Positions 1 through 8,178 of a DNA stretch of 17,832 nt are shown piece after piece. The translations under genes were made by a program, and so were the position numbers. The number at the start of each line of letters is the position of its first letter. Within the stretch, counting starts at the first letter, position 1. Under the pieces are notes generated by a model. The model was not told where the DNA came from. It was given only the letters and a program-made list of their open reading frames with translations, and made no database searches. The DNA comes from Deltaproteobacteria bacterium (GTDB lineage: Bacteria; Desulfobacterota; DSM-4660; Desulfatiglandales; HGW-15), in NCBI GenBank assembly GCA_016926135.1, contig JAFGPH010000128.1, forward strand, positions 1 through 17,832, given 5' to 3'.

Positions 1-1
1 C

Positions 2-736
2 CAGGACACCACCAGCTACGGCCTGGACCTGCCCGGCGGGGTTCGTCTGGAGAACCTGCTGGAGGCCCTGGCAAGGCGCTTCAAGGGCATGGCGTGGATC
101 AGAGTCCTCTACGCCCACCCGGGGAGGATCCCCGATGCCCTTCTGGATCTCCTGGCAGAGGGAGACCCCCTCTGCCCTTACCTGGACATCCCCTTGCAGC
201 ATGTGAGCAAGAAGATCCTGAAGGCCATGGGGAGGCCCTCAGGCGGAGAGGGTCCCGAGCACTTGCTGGAAAGGATCAGGGAAAAGGTTCCCTCGATCAC
301 GCTCAGGACAACCTTGATGGTCGGTTTTCCCGGGGAGACGGACAGGGCTTTCCGGGAACTCCTCGACTTTGTTCAGCAGGCGAGTTTCGATCGTCTGGGG
401 GTGTTTGTGTTCAGCCCTGAGGCGGGAACCCCCGCGGCTCGCCTCAAGAACCCTGTGGAGCCGCATGTGGCCGAGGAAAGACGAAGCGCAGTCCTGGAAC
501 TCCAGGAATCCCTGCTCGAGAAGAAAAATCGGAACCTGGTCGGAAAGACCTTGCCCGTACTCATAGAGGGCCCGAGCGGTGAAACCCCGTTCCTGCTGGC
601 CGGAAGGACCCAGGCCATGGCACCGGAGGTGGATGGACAGGTGCTTATCAGCAAAGGTGAGGCCAGGATTGGAGAGATCGTCAAAGTGCGCATCCGGAAG
701 GCGTTTGTCCATGATTTGGTGGGGGAGATTCGATGA
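2..736 (+). CDS. rimO: Ribosomal protein S12 methylthiotransferase RimO (3' part, 5' end cut by the window)
   Basis: The reading frame is open from base 2 and ends at TGA 734-736, giving about 244 codons; the N-terminal domain and the radical-SAM CxxxCxxC motif lie upstream of the window. The visible part starts with the QDTTSYG motif typical of RimO/MiaB enzymes, continues through WIRVLYAHPG, the PYLDIPLQHVS segment and TTLMVGFPGET of the radical-SAM barrel, and ends in a TRAM-like RNA-binding domain with GRTQAMAPEVDG. The APEVDG wording favours RimO over MiaB. Known members use SAM and iron-sulfur clusters to add a methylthio group to a conserved aspartate of ribosomal protein S12. The next gene begins about 117 bases downstream on the same strand, with no terminator seen between them, so they may be co-transcribed. 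Confidence 0.9.
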   Translation, partial: QDTTSYGLDLPGGVRLENLLEALARRFKGMAWIRVLYAHPGRIPDALLDLLAEGDPLCPYLDIPLQHVSKKILKAMGRPSGGEGPEHLLERIREKVPSITLRTTLMVGFPGETDRAFRELLDFVQQASFDRLGVFVFSPEAGTPAARLKNPVEPHVAEERRSAVLELQESLLEKKNRNLVGKTLPVLIEGPSGETPFLLAGRTQAMAPEVDGQVLISKGEARIGEIVKVRIRKAFVHDLVGEIR

Positions 737-852
737 ACTTTTTGTTTTGACAAAGGCGCGTGACACCATCTACACTTCACAGCATCCGACCCCTAGGTGC
801 CCGTCCCCGTTGGATGATTTTTGAAGGTCGGGCCGGAACCCGCCCGCAGGAC

Positions 853-1830
853 ATGGAAGCAGATCAAAAATTCTTAAGCCGGTTCGACGGCTATTTTGAC
901 GCGATCAACGCGGCTCTGGACAAGCCTCTGTGCACCCGTGTACCGGTGATCGAGGAGATCGGCCGGCATTCCCTCCTGGGAGCGGGAAAGAGACTGAGGC
1001 CTTTGCTCTTTGTACTTTCCGCCGAACTGTGCGGTTACCGGGGGGCTGAGATTTACCACTTCTCGACGATTTTTGAGTATATCCACACAGCCTCCCTGCT
1101 TCACGACGATGTCCTGGACAACGCGGAAACCAGGCGTAGAAAACCCGCGGCGAGGCATATCTGGGGAAATGCGGTGGCGGTATTGGGGGGGGACTACCTC
1201 TTTGCGCGGGCCTCAACTGTCGCCTTGGAATGCGACAAACCGGAACTCATGAAAGTGCTGAGCCGGGCTACCGCGAGGATGGTGGAAGGCCAGTTTCTGG
1301 AACTGGAGCACACGCATGACTGGCACGTGCGGAAAGACCGGTACATGGAGATCATCATCTCCAAGACCGCAGAATTGATGGCCGCGGCCTGCGTCTGCGG
1401 AGGGATCCTGGCCGGGGCCGGGCCGGAGGCTATCAGGGGGCTGAGTGATTTCGGTCTGAATCTGGGCATTGCCTTTCAACTTATGGACGACGTCCTGGAC
1501 TACAGTTCCTGCGAAGAGGAGTTCGGGAAGCCCGTGGGGAAGGATTTGAGGGAAGGAAAGATTACGCTGCCGCTCATCTATGCCCTGCAAGGGATGAGCG
1601 AACAAGAGATCGACCGGATCTCGGAGCCTTTCCGGAACCAACGAGCGGGGGAAGATGCCTACAGGGATGTAATCAACCGGGTGAGAAGTCGAGGATTCCT
1701 GGACGCCATCCGGGCCGAGGCAAGGGTTTTTGCAGACCTCGCGGAAAGATTTCTGGGCATTTTCCCCGACGCCTCCTCCAGGGAAAGACTCCTTTCCCTG
1801 AACTCCTATCTCCTTAGAAGGAATTTCTGA
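853..1830 (+). CDS. Long-chain polyprenyl diphosphate synthase (IspB/HepT-like)
   Basis: This 325-residue protein is a trans-isoprenyl diphosphate synthase. It has GKRLRP (residues 45-50), the first aspartate-rich motif DDVLD (85-89) and the second DDVLD (212-216), followed by GKPVGKDLREGKITLPL. The residue five places before the first motif is alanine rather than an aromatic, and HTASLLHDD matches the long-chain IspB type, so the product is probably the side-chain precursor of menaquinone; exact chain length cannot be read. I start at ATG 853 because it gives the family's usual length. The frame stays open upstream to GTG 760 and ATG 814, but those add residues that look unlike the family; the SD sequence before 853 is weak, so the start is moderately certain. 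A terminator follows 24 bases after the stop. Confidence 0.9.
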   Translation: MEADQKFLSRFDGYFDAINAALDKPLCTRVPVIEEIGRHSLLGAGKRLRPLLFVLSAELCGYRGAEIYHFSTIFEYIHTASLLHDDVLDNAETRRRKPAARHIWGNAVAVLGGDYLFARASTVALECDKPELMKVLSRATARMVEGQFLELEHTHDWHVRKDRYMEIIISKTAELMAAACVCGGILAGAGPEAIRGLSDFGLNLGIAFQLMDDVLDYSSCEEEFGKPVGKDLREGKITLPLIYALQGMSEQEIDRISEPFRNQRAGEDAYRDVINRVRSRGFLDAIRAEARVFADLAERFLGIFPDASSRERLLSLNSYLLRRNF

Positions 1831-1853
1831 TTCCAGGGGGTCCGTTTCGCGCT

Positions 1854-1888
1854 CCGTTGCGATTTCCCGGTCTTCGCCACGGTTTTTT
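1854..1888 (+). terminator. Intrinsic terminator after the polyprenyl synthase gene
   Basis: Bases 1854-1862 (CCGTTGCGA) pair with 1874-1882 (TCGCCACGG) at 8 of 9 positions around an 11-base loop, and T6 follows directly at 1883-1888. This is a standard rho-independent layout and separates the rimO/polyprenyl synthase unit from sat. Confidence 0.8.
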
Positions 1889-1889
1889 C

Positions 1890-1917
1890 TTGACACACGG
1901 TAAGGGTATGAAATAAA
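1890..1917 (+). promoter_or_regulatory. Candidate sigma70-type promoter for sat
   Basis: A perfect TTGACA at 1890-1895 lies two bases after the T-run of the preceding terminator. At a 16-base spacing stands AATAAA (1912-1917, 4 of 6 matches to TATAAT); at 17 bases ATAAAT (1913-1918) is an alternative. Transcription from here would give a leader of roughly 320 bases before sat. It is predicted from pattern only. Confidence 0.5.
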
Positions 1918-1918
1918 T

Positions 1919-2245
1919 TACGCTTTTTGAAAACCTGAGGACCTTTTCATCTGACCGGTTGGCTCACGATATTCCATAAACAAAAAGAAGAGGATACAAA
2001 GATCGTGAGACCCTGCCGTAAGGCTGGGAAATGAATGGATTGTGATCACGGATGCGAGGGGAGTCATCTCTCTCGCTGTTTAAAACTTCCTACCGCCCAC
2101 GTGCTGCAAGTCATCCATGCGCGAATGAATGCGTGTCAAAGAACCTTTGGGGGTTCGCCTGTCCGGAAGAGGCCGGCGATTCTCCGGGAACCAGGACATT
2201 TCCAGGAGATGGTGAAACGAGACTAAAAATTAAGGAGGATGCTTT
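1919..2245 (+). other. Long untranslated leader in front of sat
   Basis: The gap between the polyprenyl synthase stop and the sat start is 415 bases, and after the terminator and promoter candidate about 320 bases remain without a convincing gene. The only clear structure I see is the hairpin at 2181-2209. A 63-codon open frame at 2035-2226 has no good ribosome binding site and no recognisable family, so I do not call it. I do not recognise a known riboswitch class here. Confidence 0.5.
2181..2209 (+). promoter_or_regulatory. Stem-loop in the sat leader, close to the ribosome binding site
   Basis: TCTCCGGGAA (2181-2190) pairs with TTCCAGGAGA (2200-2209) in a 10-position stem with one G-A mismatch and a 9-base loop. 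It ends 22 bases before the AAGGAGG (2232-2238) of sat. No T-run follows, so it is not a terminator; an mRNA stability or translation-control role is possible but unproven. Confidence 0.45.
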
Positions 2246-3466
2246 ATGTCGGATCTTATCGTGCCTCATGGGAAAGAAGAAAAACTGAAGCCGCTGTTGC
2301 TGGAAGGAGCCGCCCTCCAGGCGGAAAAGAAGAAATCCGAATCCCTTAAGAAAATCACGATCACAACCAGGGAGACCTCGGACGCCATCATGATGGGCAT
2401 CGGCGCCTTTACGCCTCTGACCGGCTTCATGACCCAAGCCGACTGGAAGGGGGTCTGCGACAAGTACACGATGGCCGACGGCACGTTCTGGCCCATCCCC
2501 ATCACCGTCTCCACGGATGACGAGGGGATCAAGGCGGGAGACGAAATCTCCCTGGTGGACGAGGAGACCGGGACCATCATGGCCACCATGAAGGTCTCCG
2601 AGAAATACAGCATCGACAAGGAATATGAGTGCAAGGCCGTATTCAAGACCGCGGACAAGGAGCATCCGGGCGTGCAAAAGGTGATGGCCCAGGGCAAGTA
2701 CAACCTGGCCGGGCCTATCCAGGTGCTGAGCGAGAGCTACTACCCGGAGCAATTCAAGGGCCTTTACCAGCGTCCGGCCGAATCCCGCAAGATTTTTGAG
2801 GATCTCAAGTGGAAAAGGGTAGCCGCCCTCCAGTTGCGCAACCCCATGCATCGTTCCCACGAGTTTTTGGCCAAGATCGCCGTGGAGGTCATGGACGGCG
2901 TGTACATCCATCAACTGGTCGGCAAGCTGAAGGAAGGCGATATCCCGGCCGACGTGAGGGTGAAGGCCATCGAAGTTCTCGTGGAAAAATATTTTGTCAA
3001 GGGCACGGTGGTCCAGGGGGGGTATCCCATGGAGATGCGCTATGCCGGCCCGAGAGAGGCCCTTCTTCATGCGGTCTTCAGGCAGAACTACGGATGCAGC
3101 CACATGATCATCGGAAGGGACCATGCCGGCGTGGGGGACTATTACGGGCCCTTCGATGCCCAGAAGATCTTTGATGAGATCCCCAAGGGGGCCCTGAAAT
3201 GCCAGAACCTGAACATCGACTGGACCTTCTGGTGTTACAAGTGCGGCGGAATGGCCTCCATGAAGACCTGCCCCCACGGAAAGGACGACAGGTTGATGCT
3301 CTCCGGGACTGTCGTGAGAAAGACCCTCTCCGAGGGAGGAAAACTCCCGGTGGAGTTCTCTCGGCCGGAGGTCGCGGCGGTGCTGACGGAATACTATCAG
3401 AAGCTGGAGAAGAAGGTGGAGATCAAGCTGCACGGTGCCGCCACCGGAGATGTCGTGAAGAAGTGA
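2246..3466 (+). CDS. sat: Sulfate adenylyltransferase (ATP sulfurylase), dissimilatory type
   Basis: Sat catalyses ATP + sulfate to APS + pyrophosphate, the activation step of sulfate reduction in the cytoplasm. The 406-residue protein has the nucleotide-binding signature [10 protein letters not shown] (residues 196-205), [22 protein letters not shown] (255-276, key residues G258-G259 and R270) and the second signature GRDHAG (290-295). C330, C333 and C342 with H344 form a probable metal site like the zinc/cobalt knuckle known from ATP sulfurylases of sulfate reducers. No kinase or PAPS-synthase domain is attached. ATG 2246 is preceded by AAGGAGG at 2232-2238, 7 bases away. The close downstream aprBA genes point to dissimilatory rather than assimilatory function. 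Confidence 0.97.
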   Translation: MSDLIVPHGKEEKLKPLLLEGAALQAEKKKSESLKKITITTRETSDAIMMGIGAFTPLTGFMTQADWKGVCDKYTMADGTFWPIPITVSTDDEGIKAGDEISLVDEETGTIMATMKVSEKYSIDKEYECKAVFKTADKEHPGVQKVMAQGKYNLAGPIQVLSESYYPEQFKGLYQRPAESRKIFEDLKWKRVAALQLRNPMHRSHEFLAKIAVEVMDGVYIHQLVGKLKEGDIPADVRVKAIEVLVEKYFVKGTVVQGGYPMEMRYAGPREALLHAVFRQNYGCSHMIIGRDHAGVGDYYGPFDAQKIFDEIPKGALKCQNLNIDWTFWCYKCGGMASMKTCPHGKDDRLMLSGTVVRKTLSEGGKLPVEFSRPEVAAVLTEYYQKLEKKVEIKLHGAATGDVVKK

Positions 3467-3490
3467 ACGGATGCCATTACCCGGAGCTGA

Positions 3491-3529
3491 GAGCGCGGTG
3501 AAGGACCCGGGAATCCGGTGCCCCCGCTC
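3491..3529 (+). other. Inverted repeat between sat and aprB
   Basis: GAGCG plus GG (3491-3498, with a bulged C at 3496) can pair with CCCGCTC (3523-3529). There is no T-run behind it, so I do not call a terminator; sat and aprBA may share a transcript, with this hairpin as a possible processing or stability element in the 174-base gap. Confidence 0.3.
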
Positions 3530-3640
3530 CAACTCGACAGGGAATTATCTATGAAAGAAAGGGGGTGCGATGCGCATAACGGAGTTAGATCAGAGAACAC
3601 ACGTGAACCTAATTAATCCCTTAATGATGGAGGTGTAAGG

Positions 3641-4078
3641 ATGCCTAGCTATGTAATCGTTGAGAAATGTGACGGTTGCAAGGGGCAGGACAAGACGGCC
3701 TGCATGTACATCTGCCCCAACGACCTCATGGTTCTCGATAAGGAGAGAATGAAGGCTTACAACCGTGATCCTCAGATGTGCTGGGAATGCATGTGTTGCG
3801 TCAAGATCTGTCCCCAGCAAGCCATGGATGTCCGTGGGTACGCGGACTTCATCCCGCTGGGCGCCAGTGCGACGCCCCTTAGAGGTTCCGAGGATATCAT
3901 GTGGACGGTGAAGTTCAGGGACGGTTCCATCAAACGGTTCAAGTTCCCCACCAGGACGACCCCGGAAGGGTCGGCCAAACCTGCAGGCGGCTACGCGACC
4001 CATGACGACCTGAACAGCCAGGCCTTGGCGACCGAGCCGGAATCCCTGGGACTCAAAGAAGTCCCGACAATAAAGTAA
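3641..4078 (+). CDS. aprB: Adenylylsulfate (APS) reductase, beta subunit
   Basis: AprB is the iron-sulfur subunit that passes electrons to the FAD of AprA. The 145-residue protein opens with the characteristic MPSYVIVEKCDGCKG. Its first cysteine group is C10, C13, C21 and C25; the second, CX2CX2CX3CP, is C47, C50, C53 and C57, together binding two [4Fe-4S] clusters. An extra C52 sits next to C53. After residue 70 a tail rich in charged residues follows, as in known AprB, where it wraps around AprA. The start is set by GGAGG at 3629-3633, 7 bases before the ATG. The stop codon overlaps the ribosome binding site of aprA, which suggests coupled, balanced synthesis of the two subunits. Confidence 0.97.
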   Translation: MPSYVIVEKCDGCKGQDKTACMYICPNDLMVLDKERMKAYNRDPQMCWECMCCVKICPQQAMDVRGYADFIPLGASATPLRGSEDIMWTVKFRDGSIKRFKFPTRTTPEGSAKPAGGYATHDDLNSQALATEPESLGLKEVPTIK

Positions 4079-4090
4079 GGAGGTGAAGCT

Positions 4091-5974
4091 ATGGCAAATT
4101 TTGAGACAGTGGAAGTGAAGAGCGACCTCCTGATCCTGGGTGGGGGTTTTTCAGCTTGCGGTGCCGCTACCGAGGCTGCTTACTGGGCCAAGAAGAAAGG
4201 CCTGAAGGTGGTTCTGGTGGACAAGGCGGCGCTGGACAGAAGCGGCGCCGTGGCCATGGGGCTTTCGGCCATCAACCAGTACGTGGGTATCCGCGACGGC
4301 GAAAACACGTGCGAGGACTACATCCGGTATGTCCGTCAGGACCTGATGGGCATCTCCAGGGAAGACCTGGTTTACAACATCGCCCGTCACGTGGACAGCA
4401 CGGTTCATCTTTTCGAGAAATGGGGTCTCAAGATCTGGAAGGACGAGCAGGGCAAGTATGTCCATGAAGGCCGTTGGCAGCTCATGATTAACGGCGAGTC
4501 CTACAAGATCATCATTGCCGAGGCAGCGAAGAACGCGCTTGCAGAGGCGGGCGGCGAGATCTACGAGAGGGTGTTCATCGTGGATCCCCTTATGGAAGGC
4601 AACCGCTGCGTGGGCGCTGTGGGATTCAGCACCCGGGAGGACAAATTCTACGTATTCAAGGCCAAGGCCGTCATCGCCGGCATGGGCGGTGCCGTGCATG
4701 TCTTCAGGCCCCGTTCCGTGGGAGAGGGCTTCGGTCGTTCCTGGTACCCGCCCTTCAACTCCGGTTCCAGCGCATACTTCACCATCAAGGCCGGCGCTGA
4801 AATGACCTGTCAGGAAGTGCGGTTCATCCCGGTCCGGTTCAAGGATGCCTACGGCCCGGTGGGTGCATGGTTCCTGCTGTTCAAGTCCCGTGCGATCAGT
4901 GCCGTTGCAGGGGATTACATGTCCGTGCGGGTAGATGAGCTGAAGAACTGGGCCCCCTATGGGCTGGCCAAGCCGATTCCGGCCAACCTGCGGAATTATC
5001 TCGGCATGATGGATGTGGACGCCGGATACGGGCCGCTTTACATGGAGACCGATGAGGCCATTCAGAAGATCGCAGCCACTTACAAGGACGATCCAAAGGC
5101 CTTCAAGAAGAAGATGAAGGAGTTGGAAAGCGAGGCATGGGAAGACTTTCTCGATATGACCATCTCCCAGGCCATCCTCTGGGCTGCACAAAACGTGAAG
5201 CCCGAGGAAAAGCACTCCGAAATCGCCGCGTGCGAGCCGTACTTTATCGGGTCGCATTCAGGAGCCTCCGGTGCGTGGGTAAGCGGTCCCGAGGATCTGC
5301 CTACCCCTTACAAATGGGGCTACGCCAACATGACCACGGCGGAAGGTCTCTTTGCCGTAGGTGACGGCTCCGGTGCGTCCAGCCACAAGTTCTCCTCCGG
5401 TTCCCATACCGAAGGAAGGATCGCCGGCAAGGCGGCGATCAAGTACATCGTGGAAAAGGGGCAGGAGCCCAAGGTGGACGCGGCCGAGGTGGAAAAACTG
5501 AAGGCCAAGATTCTGTTGCCCCTGGATCTCTGGGAGAAGCACAGCAAGGAAACCACGGATCCGGAGATCAACACCAACTACCTCCTGCCCAGACAGTACC
5601 TCCATCGTCTCCAGAAGATCATGGACGAGTATGCGGGCGGGGTCGTGTCTGCCTTCAAGACCAGCAAGTCCCTTTGCGAAAGGGGTCTGGAACTGATGGG
5701 GTTCCTGAAGGAAGACTCCGAGAAGATGGGTGCAAGGGACCACCATGAACTGATGAGGGTCTGGGAAAATAACCAGAGGACATGGCAGGCCGAGGCTCAC
5801 ATCCGTTCGATCCTCTTCCGCGAGGAGACGCGGTGGCCTGGGTACTACTTCCGGGCTGACAAACCCAAGATGGACGACCAGAACTGGAAGTGCTTTGTGA
5901 ACTGCCAGTGGGACCGCGGGAGCGGTGAGTGGAAGATGATGAAGAAGGACATCTGGACTATGCCTGGTGTCTAG
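4091..5974 (+). CDS. aprA: Adenylylsulfate (APS) reductase, alpha subunit
   Basis: AprA is the FAD-containing catalytic subunit that reduces APS to sulfite and AMP with electrons from AprB. The 627-residue protein has the N-terminal dinucleotide fold LILGGGFSACGAA (residues 14-26), the DRSGAVAMGLSAIN segment of the fumarate reductase/succinate dehydrogenase flavoprotein superfamily, and CEPYFIGSHSG (381-391), whose H389 by position corresponds to the conserved active-site histidine of the family. GDGSGASSHKFSSGSHTEGR further on matches the flavin-binding end of the fold. It ends in the IWTMPGV tail usual for AprA. AAGGAGGTG at 4077-4085 overlaps the aprB stop codon and fixes the ATG. The size is typical, perhaps slightly short. 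No membrane segment is visible; the enzyme is cytoplasmic. A terminator follows 23 bases after the stop. Confidence 0.97.
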   Translation: MANFETVEVKSDLLILGGGFSACGAATEAAYWAKKKGLKVVLVDKAALDRSGAVAMGLSAINQYVGIRDGENTCEDYIRYVRQDLMGISREDLVYNIARHVDSTVHLFEKWGLKIWKDEQGKYVHEGRWQLMINGESYKIIIAEAAKNALAEAGGEIYERVFIVDPLMEGNRCVGAVGFSTREDKFYVFKAKAVIAGMGGAVHVFRPRSVGEGFGRSWYPPFNSGSSAYFTIKAGAEMTCQEVRFIPVRFKDAYGPVGAWFLLFKSRAISAVAGDYMSVRVDELKNWAPYGLAKPIPANLRNYLGMMDVDAGYGPLYMETDEAIQKIAATYKDDPKAFKKKMKELESEAWEDFLDMTISQAILWAAQNVKPEEKHSEIAACEPYFIGSHSGASGAWVSGPEDLPTPYKWGYANMTTAEGLFAVGDGSGASSHKFSSGSHTEGRIAGKAAIKYIVEKGQEPKVDAAEVEKLKAKILLPLDLWEKHSKETTDPEINTNYLLPRQYLHRLQKIMDEYAGGVVSAFKTSKSLCERGLELMGFLKEDSEKMGARDHHELMRVWENNQRTWQAEAHIRSILFREETRWPGYYFRADKPKMDDQNWKCFVNCQWDRGSGEWKMMKKDIWTMPGV

Positions 5975-5997
5975 CGGTTGATTTGCATGGAACGGAG

Positions 5998-6034
5998 GCC
6001 CCGGTTGCGTTTCGGCGCGCCGGGGCTTTTGTTC
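5998..6034 (+). terminator. Intrinsic terminator after aprA
   Basis: GCCCCGG (5998-6004) pairs perfectly with CCGGGGC (6020-6026), followed by TTTT and a T-rich stretch (TTTTGTTCCTTTC). It closes the sat-aprBA unit and implies that the next gene has its own promoter or depends on read-through. Confidence 0.75.
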
Positions 6035-6333
6035 CTTTCTGCGCTTGTACTTTGATCCCGGTTTTGGTCTCATTGGGTTTGCCTCAGGGTTTTCACAGCC
6101 GGATCCACTGGGAATCCTGGAGTTTCAACGGGGAGGCGGGCAAGTTTTGGCTTGCACTCCTTTTTGGGGATATGCTATAGCACTACGAATTTCCGAAGTG
6201 GGTGGCAACCCCTTGGGAAATTTATGGCTTTTGGAAAAACGAACCCAACGCTTGCGAAGGGCGGCCGGAGTCTCGCGCGGCGGGAAAATGAGGCTCGAGC
6301 GAGGAAATCCGGGCGATCGGGAGGGCTGTTGAA
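6035..6333 (+). other. Non-coding gap before the ETF:quinone oxidoreductase gene
   Basis: Together with the terminator, 359 bases separate aprA from the next gene. I see no convincing gene here. A weak promoter-like pair, TTGCAC (from about 6151) with TATAGC (about 6175) at 18 bases, is the best candidate for the downstream transcript but matches the consensus poorly. GGGAGGG at 6319-6325 is the ribosome binding site of the next gene. Confidence 0.4.
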
Positions 6334-8034
6334 ATGGAAGAGAGAGATGTCATGGAGGTGGATGTGCTCTTTGTCGGGGGGGGTATTGCATGTCTCAGCG
6401 GGGCTCTCCACCTGTCGAATCTTATCCAGAGGCACAATGAGCGCGTGGAAAAGGAGGGCTCGGGCAAAAAGCTGGAAGAGGTCATGATTGCCGTACTGGA
6501 AAAGGGCGCTTACGTCGGGGCCCATGGTATTTCCGGAGCTGTCATGGACCCCACGGCCCTGCGGGAACTCGTCCCCGATTTTCTGGAAAAGGGTGCACCT
6601 CTGGAGGCTGAGGTGAAAAGCGAAGACGTGTGCTTTCTCACCAAAGGAGGAAAGATCTCGGCCCCCATCACCCCCCCGCCCCTCAACAATCACGGCAACT
6701 ATGTGGTCTCCCTTTCCAAACTGACGGAATGGATGGGCACCCTCGTGGAGGGTGCCGGCGTGAACCTCTTTCCCGGGTTTGCCGGCACGGAGGTGCTCTA
6801 TGAAGGGGACCGTGTGGTCGGCGTCCGGACGGGGGATAAAGGGATCGACGCCGATGGAAGCAAGAAGGCCAATTTCGAGCCCGGAATCGACCTTCGCGCA
6901 AAGATGACGGTATTCGGGGAGGGTTCTCGCGGAAGCCTTACCAAGACCCTCATCCAGAGGTTCGGGCTGGACAGGGGGAAAAACCCGCAGACCTACGTGG
7001 TCGGAGTCAAGGAGGTCTGGGAGGTACCCGAAGGCCGAATACAGCCCGGGCACGTGATCCACACCATGGGATACCCCCTCAGGAGCAACACCTATGGCGG
7101 GGGCTTCATCTACGGCATGAAGGACAATCAGGTTTCCCTCGGTCTTCTCACCGGACTGGACTATGAGGATCCCTACCTGGATCCCCACCGGGAATTTCAG
7201 AAGTTCAAGCTGCATCCTTTTGTGGCGAAGCTGCTGGACGGCGGGAAGATCATCCAGTACGGGGCCAAGACCGCTCCTGTGGGAGGTTATTTTTCCGTCC
7301 CCAAGCTGGTCATGGAAGGGGGTCTCCTGGTCGGAGATTCGGCGAGCCTCTTCATCAGTCAGAAGATCAAGGGAATCCATGTGGTCATGAAGTCCGCTAT
7401 GCTTGCCGCAGAAACCCTGTTTCAGGCACTCCTCGAGGGCGACTCCTCGAAGGCCGCGCTGGAATCTTACGAATCCGCCCTTTATGGAAGTTACGTCGGC
7501 AAGGAGCTTTACAAGGTGCGCAATTTTCACCAGGCCTTTCAGAGCGGACTGTGGGGCGGGTTGTTCAGGTCCGGGCTGCAATATATCCTGGGCGGAAGGG
7601 TATGGAAGGGCCGGTTGGAGGCGGAAGCCGACTTCACCCATCAAAAAAAGGTGGTCGACCTTTACGGCACAACCGATCCGACGGAGGAGCAGAAGGGGAA
7701 CATCAAGTTCGACGGGCAAAAGACCTTCGACAAGGTGACGGATGTCTACTATGCCGGGGCCATTCACGAAGAGAAGCAACCCCCCCACCTGAAGATTCCG
7801 GATCCGAACATCTGCTCCGGAAGGTGCTTTGAATTCTATCAGAACCCCTGCGTCAGGTTTTGCCCTGCCGGTGTCTATGAACTGGAGACCGACGAGGCCA
7901 CGGGCAAGCCCAGAATCAAGCTCAATTTCTCGAATTGTGTCCACTGCAAAACCTGTGATGTCAAGGATCCTTTTGAGAATATTTCCTGGGTCCCGCCCGA
8001 AGGGGGCGGAGGGCCTAAGTATACGACCGTGTGA
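6334..8034 (+). CDS. Electron transfer flavoprotein:quinone oxidoreductase-like protein (ETF-QO)
   Basis: ETF-QO takes electrons from reduced electron transfer flavoprotein and reduces the membrane quinone pool. This 566-residue protein has an N-terminal FAD fold (VLFVGGGIACLSGALHL, residues 11-27), EKGAYVGAHGISGAVMDP, which matches the family's flavin region, GDSASLF with IKGIHVVMKSAMLAAE later in the fold, and the family's C-terminal ferredoxin-like end: FCPAGVYE, NCVHCKTCD (C535, C538, C541) and WVPPEGGGGPKY. C510 with C535, C538 and C541 are the expected ligands of its single [4Fe-4S] cluster. Three more cysteines (C494, C498, C506) precede C510. The length agrees with the family. ATG 6334 has GGGAGGG at 8 bases. 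The gene lies between aprBA and qmoABC, with no etfAB nearby. The alternative, a FixC-type protein, fits less well because FixC lacks this cysteine-rich end. Confidence 0.92.
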   Translation: MEERDVMEVDVLFVGGGIACLSGALHLSNLIQRHNERVEKEGSGKKLEEVMIAVLEKGAYVGAHGISGAVMDPTALRELVPDFLEKGAPLEAEVKSEDVCFLTKGGKISAPITPPPLNNHGNYVVSLSKLTEWMGTLVEGAGVNLFPGFAGTEVLYEGDRVVGVRTGDKGIDADGSKKANFEPGIDLRAKMTVFGEGSRGSLTKTLIQRFGLDRGKNPQTYVVGVKEVWEVPEGRIQPGHVIHTMGYPLRSNTYGGGFIYGMKDNQVSLGLLTGLDYEDPYLDPHREFQKFKLHPFVAKLLDGGKIIQYGAKTAPVGGYFSVPKLVMEGGLLVGDSASLFISQKIKGIHVVMKSAMLAAETLFQALLEGDSSKAALESYESALYGSYVGKELYKVRNFHQAFQSGLWGGLFRSGLQYILGGRVWKGRLEAEADFTHQKKVVDLYGTTDPTEEQKGNIKFDGQKTFDKVTDVYYAGAIHEEKQPPHLKIPDPNICSGRCFEFYQNPCVRFCPAGVYELETDEATGKPRIKLNFSNCVHCKTCDVKDPFENISWVPPEGGGGPKYTTV

Positions 8035-8148
8035 GGGGGGCGACCCTCGTCGCCTTAAGGGGTTTTCGTGCAGGGGGCCGCGACCAAAGCCGCAGGAAAA
8101 GCTTCGTGAGCGGGTTGAGAAGGCTGCCCTGTCAGCACTCCTTTCGTC

Positions 8149-8178
8149 CGCAGGATAAATCCTCCTGCGAAACTTTTT
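8149..8178 (+). terminator. Weak candidate terminator between the ETF-QO gene and qmoA
   Basis: CGCAGG (8149-8154) pairs perfectly with CCTGCG (8164-8169); T5 follows at 8174-8178 after four other bases. The stem is short and the T-run is displaced, so it may only attenuate. A second small stem, GCTCAG (8222-8227) with CTGAGC (8236-8241), lies downstream. The 284-base gap holds no gene I can support and no clear promoter. Confidence 0.3.

Noticed and set aside
2035..2226. 63-codon frame in the sat leader as a possible leader peptide
   Set aside because: No convincing ribosome binding site, no regulatory codon run and no family resemblance.
2111..3532. Open frame of 473 codons on the - strand opposite sat
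   Set aside because: The sequence is rich in H, G and L as expected of a shadow of a GC-rich gene, and sat itself is certain.
5929..6332. Overlapping short frames in the gap between aprA and the ETF-QO gene
   Set aside because: They run through the aprA end and the terminator and lack ribosome binding sites.
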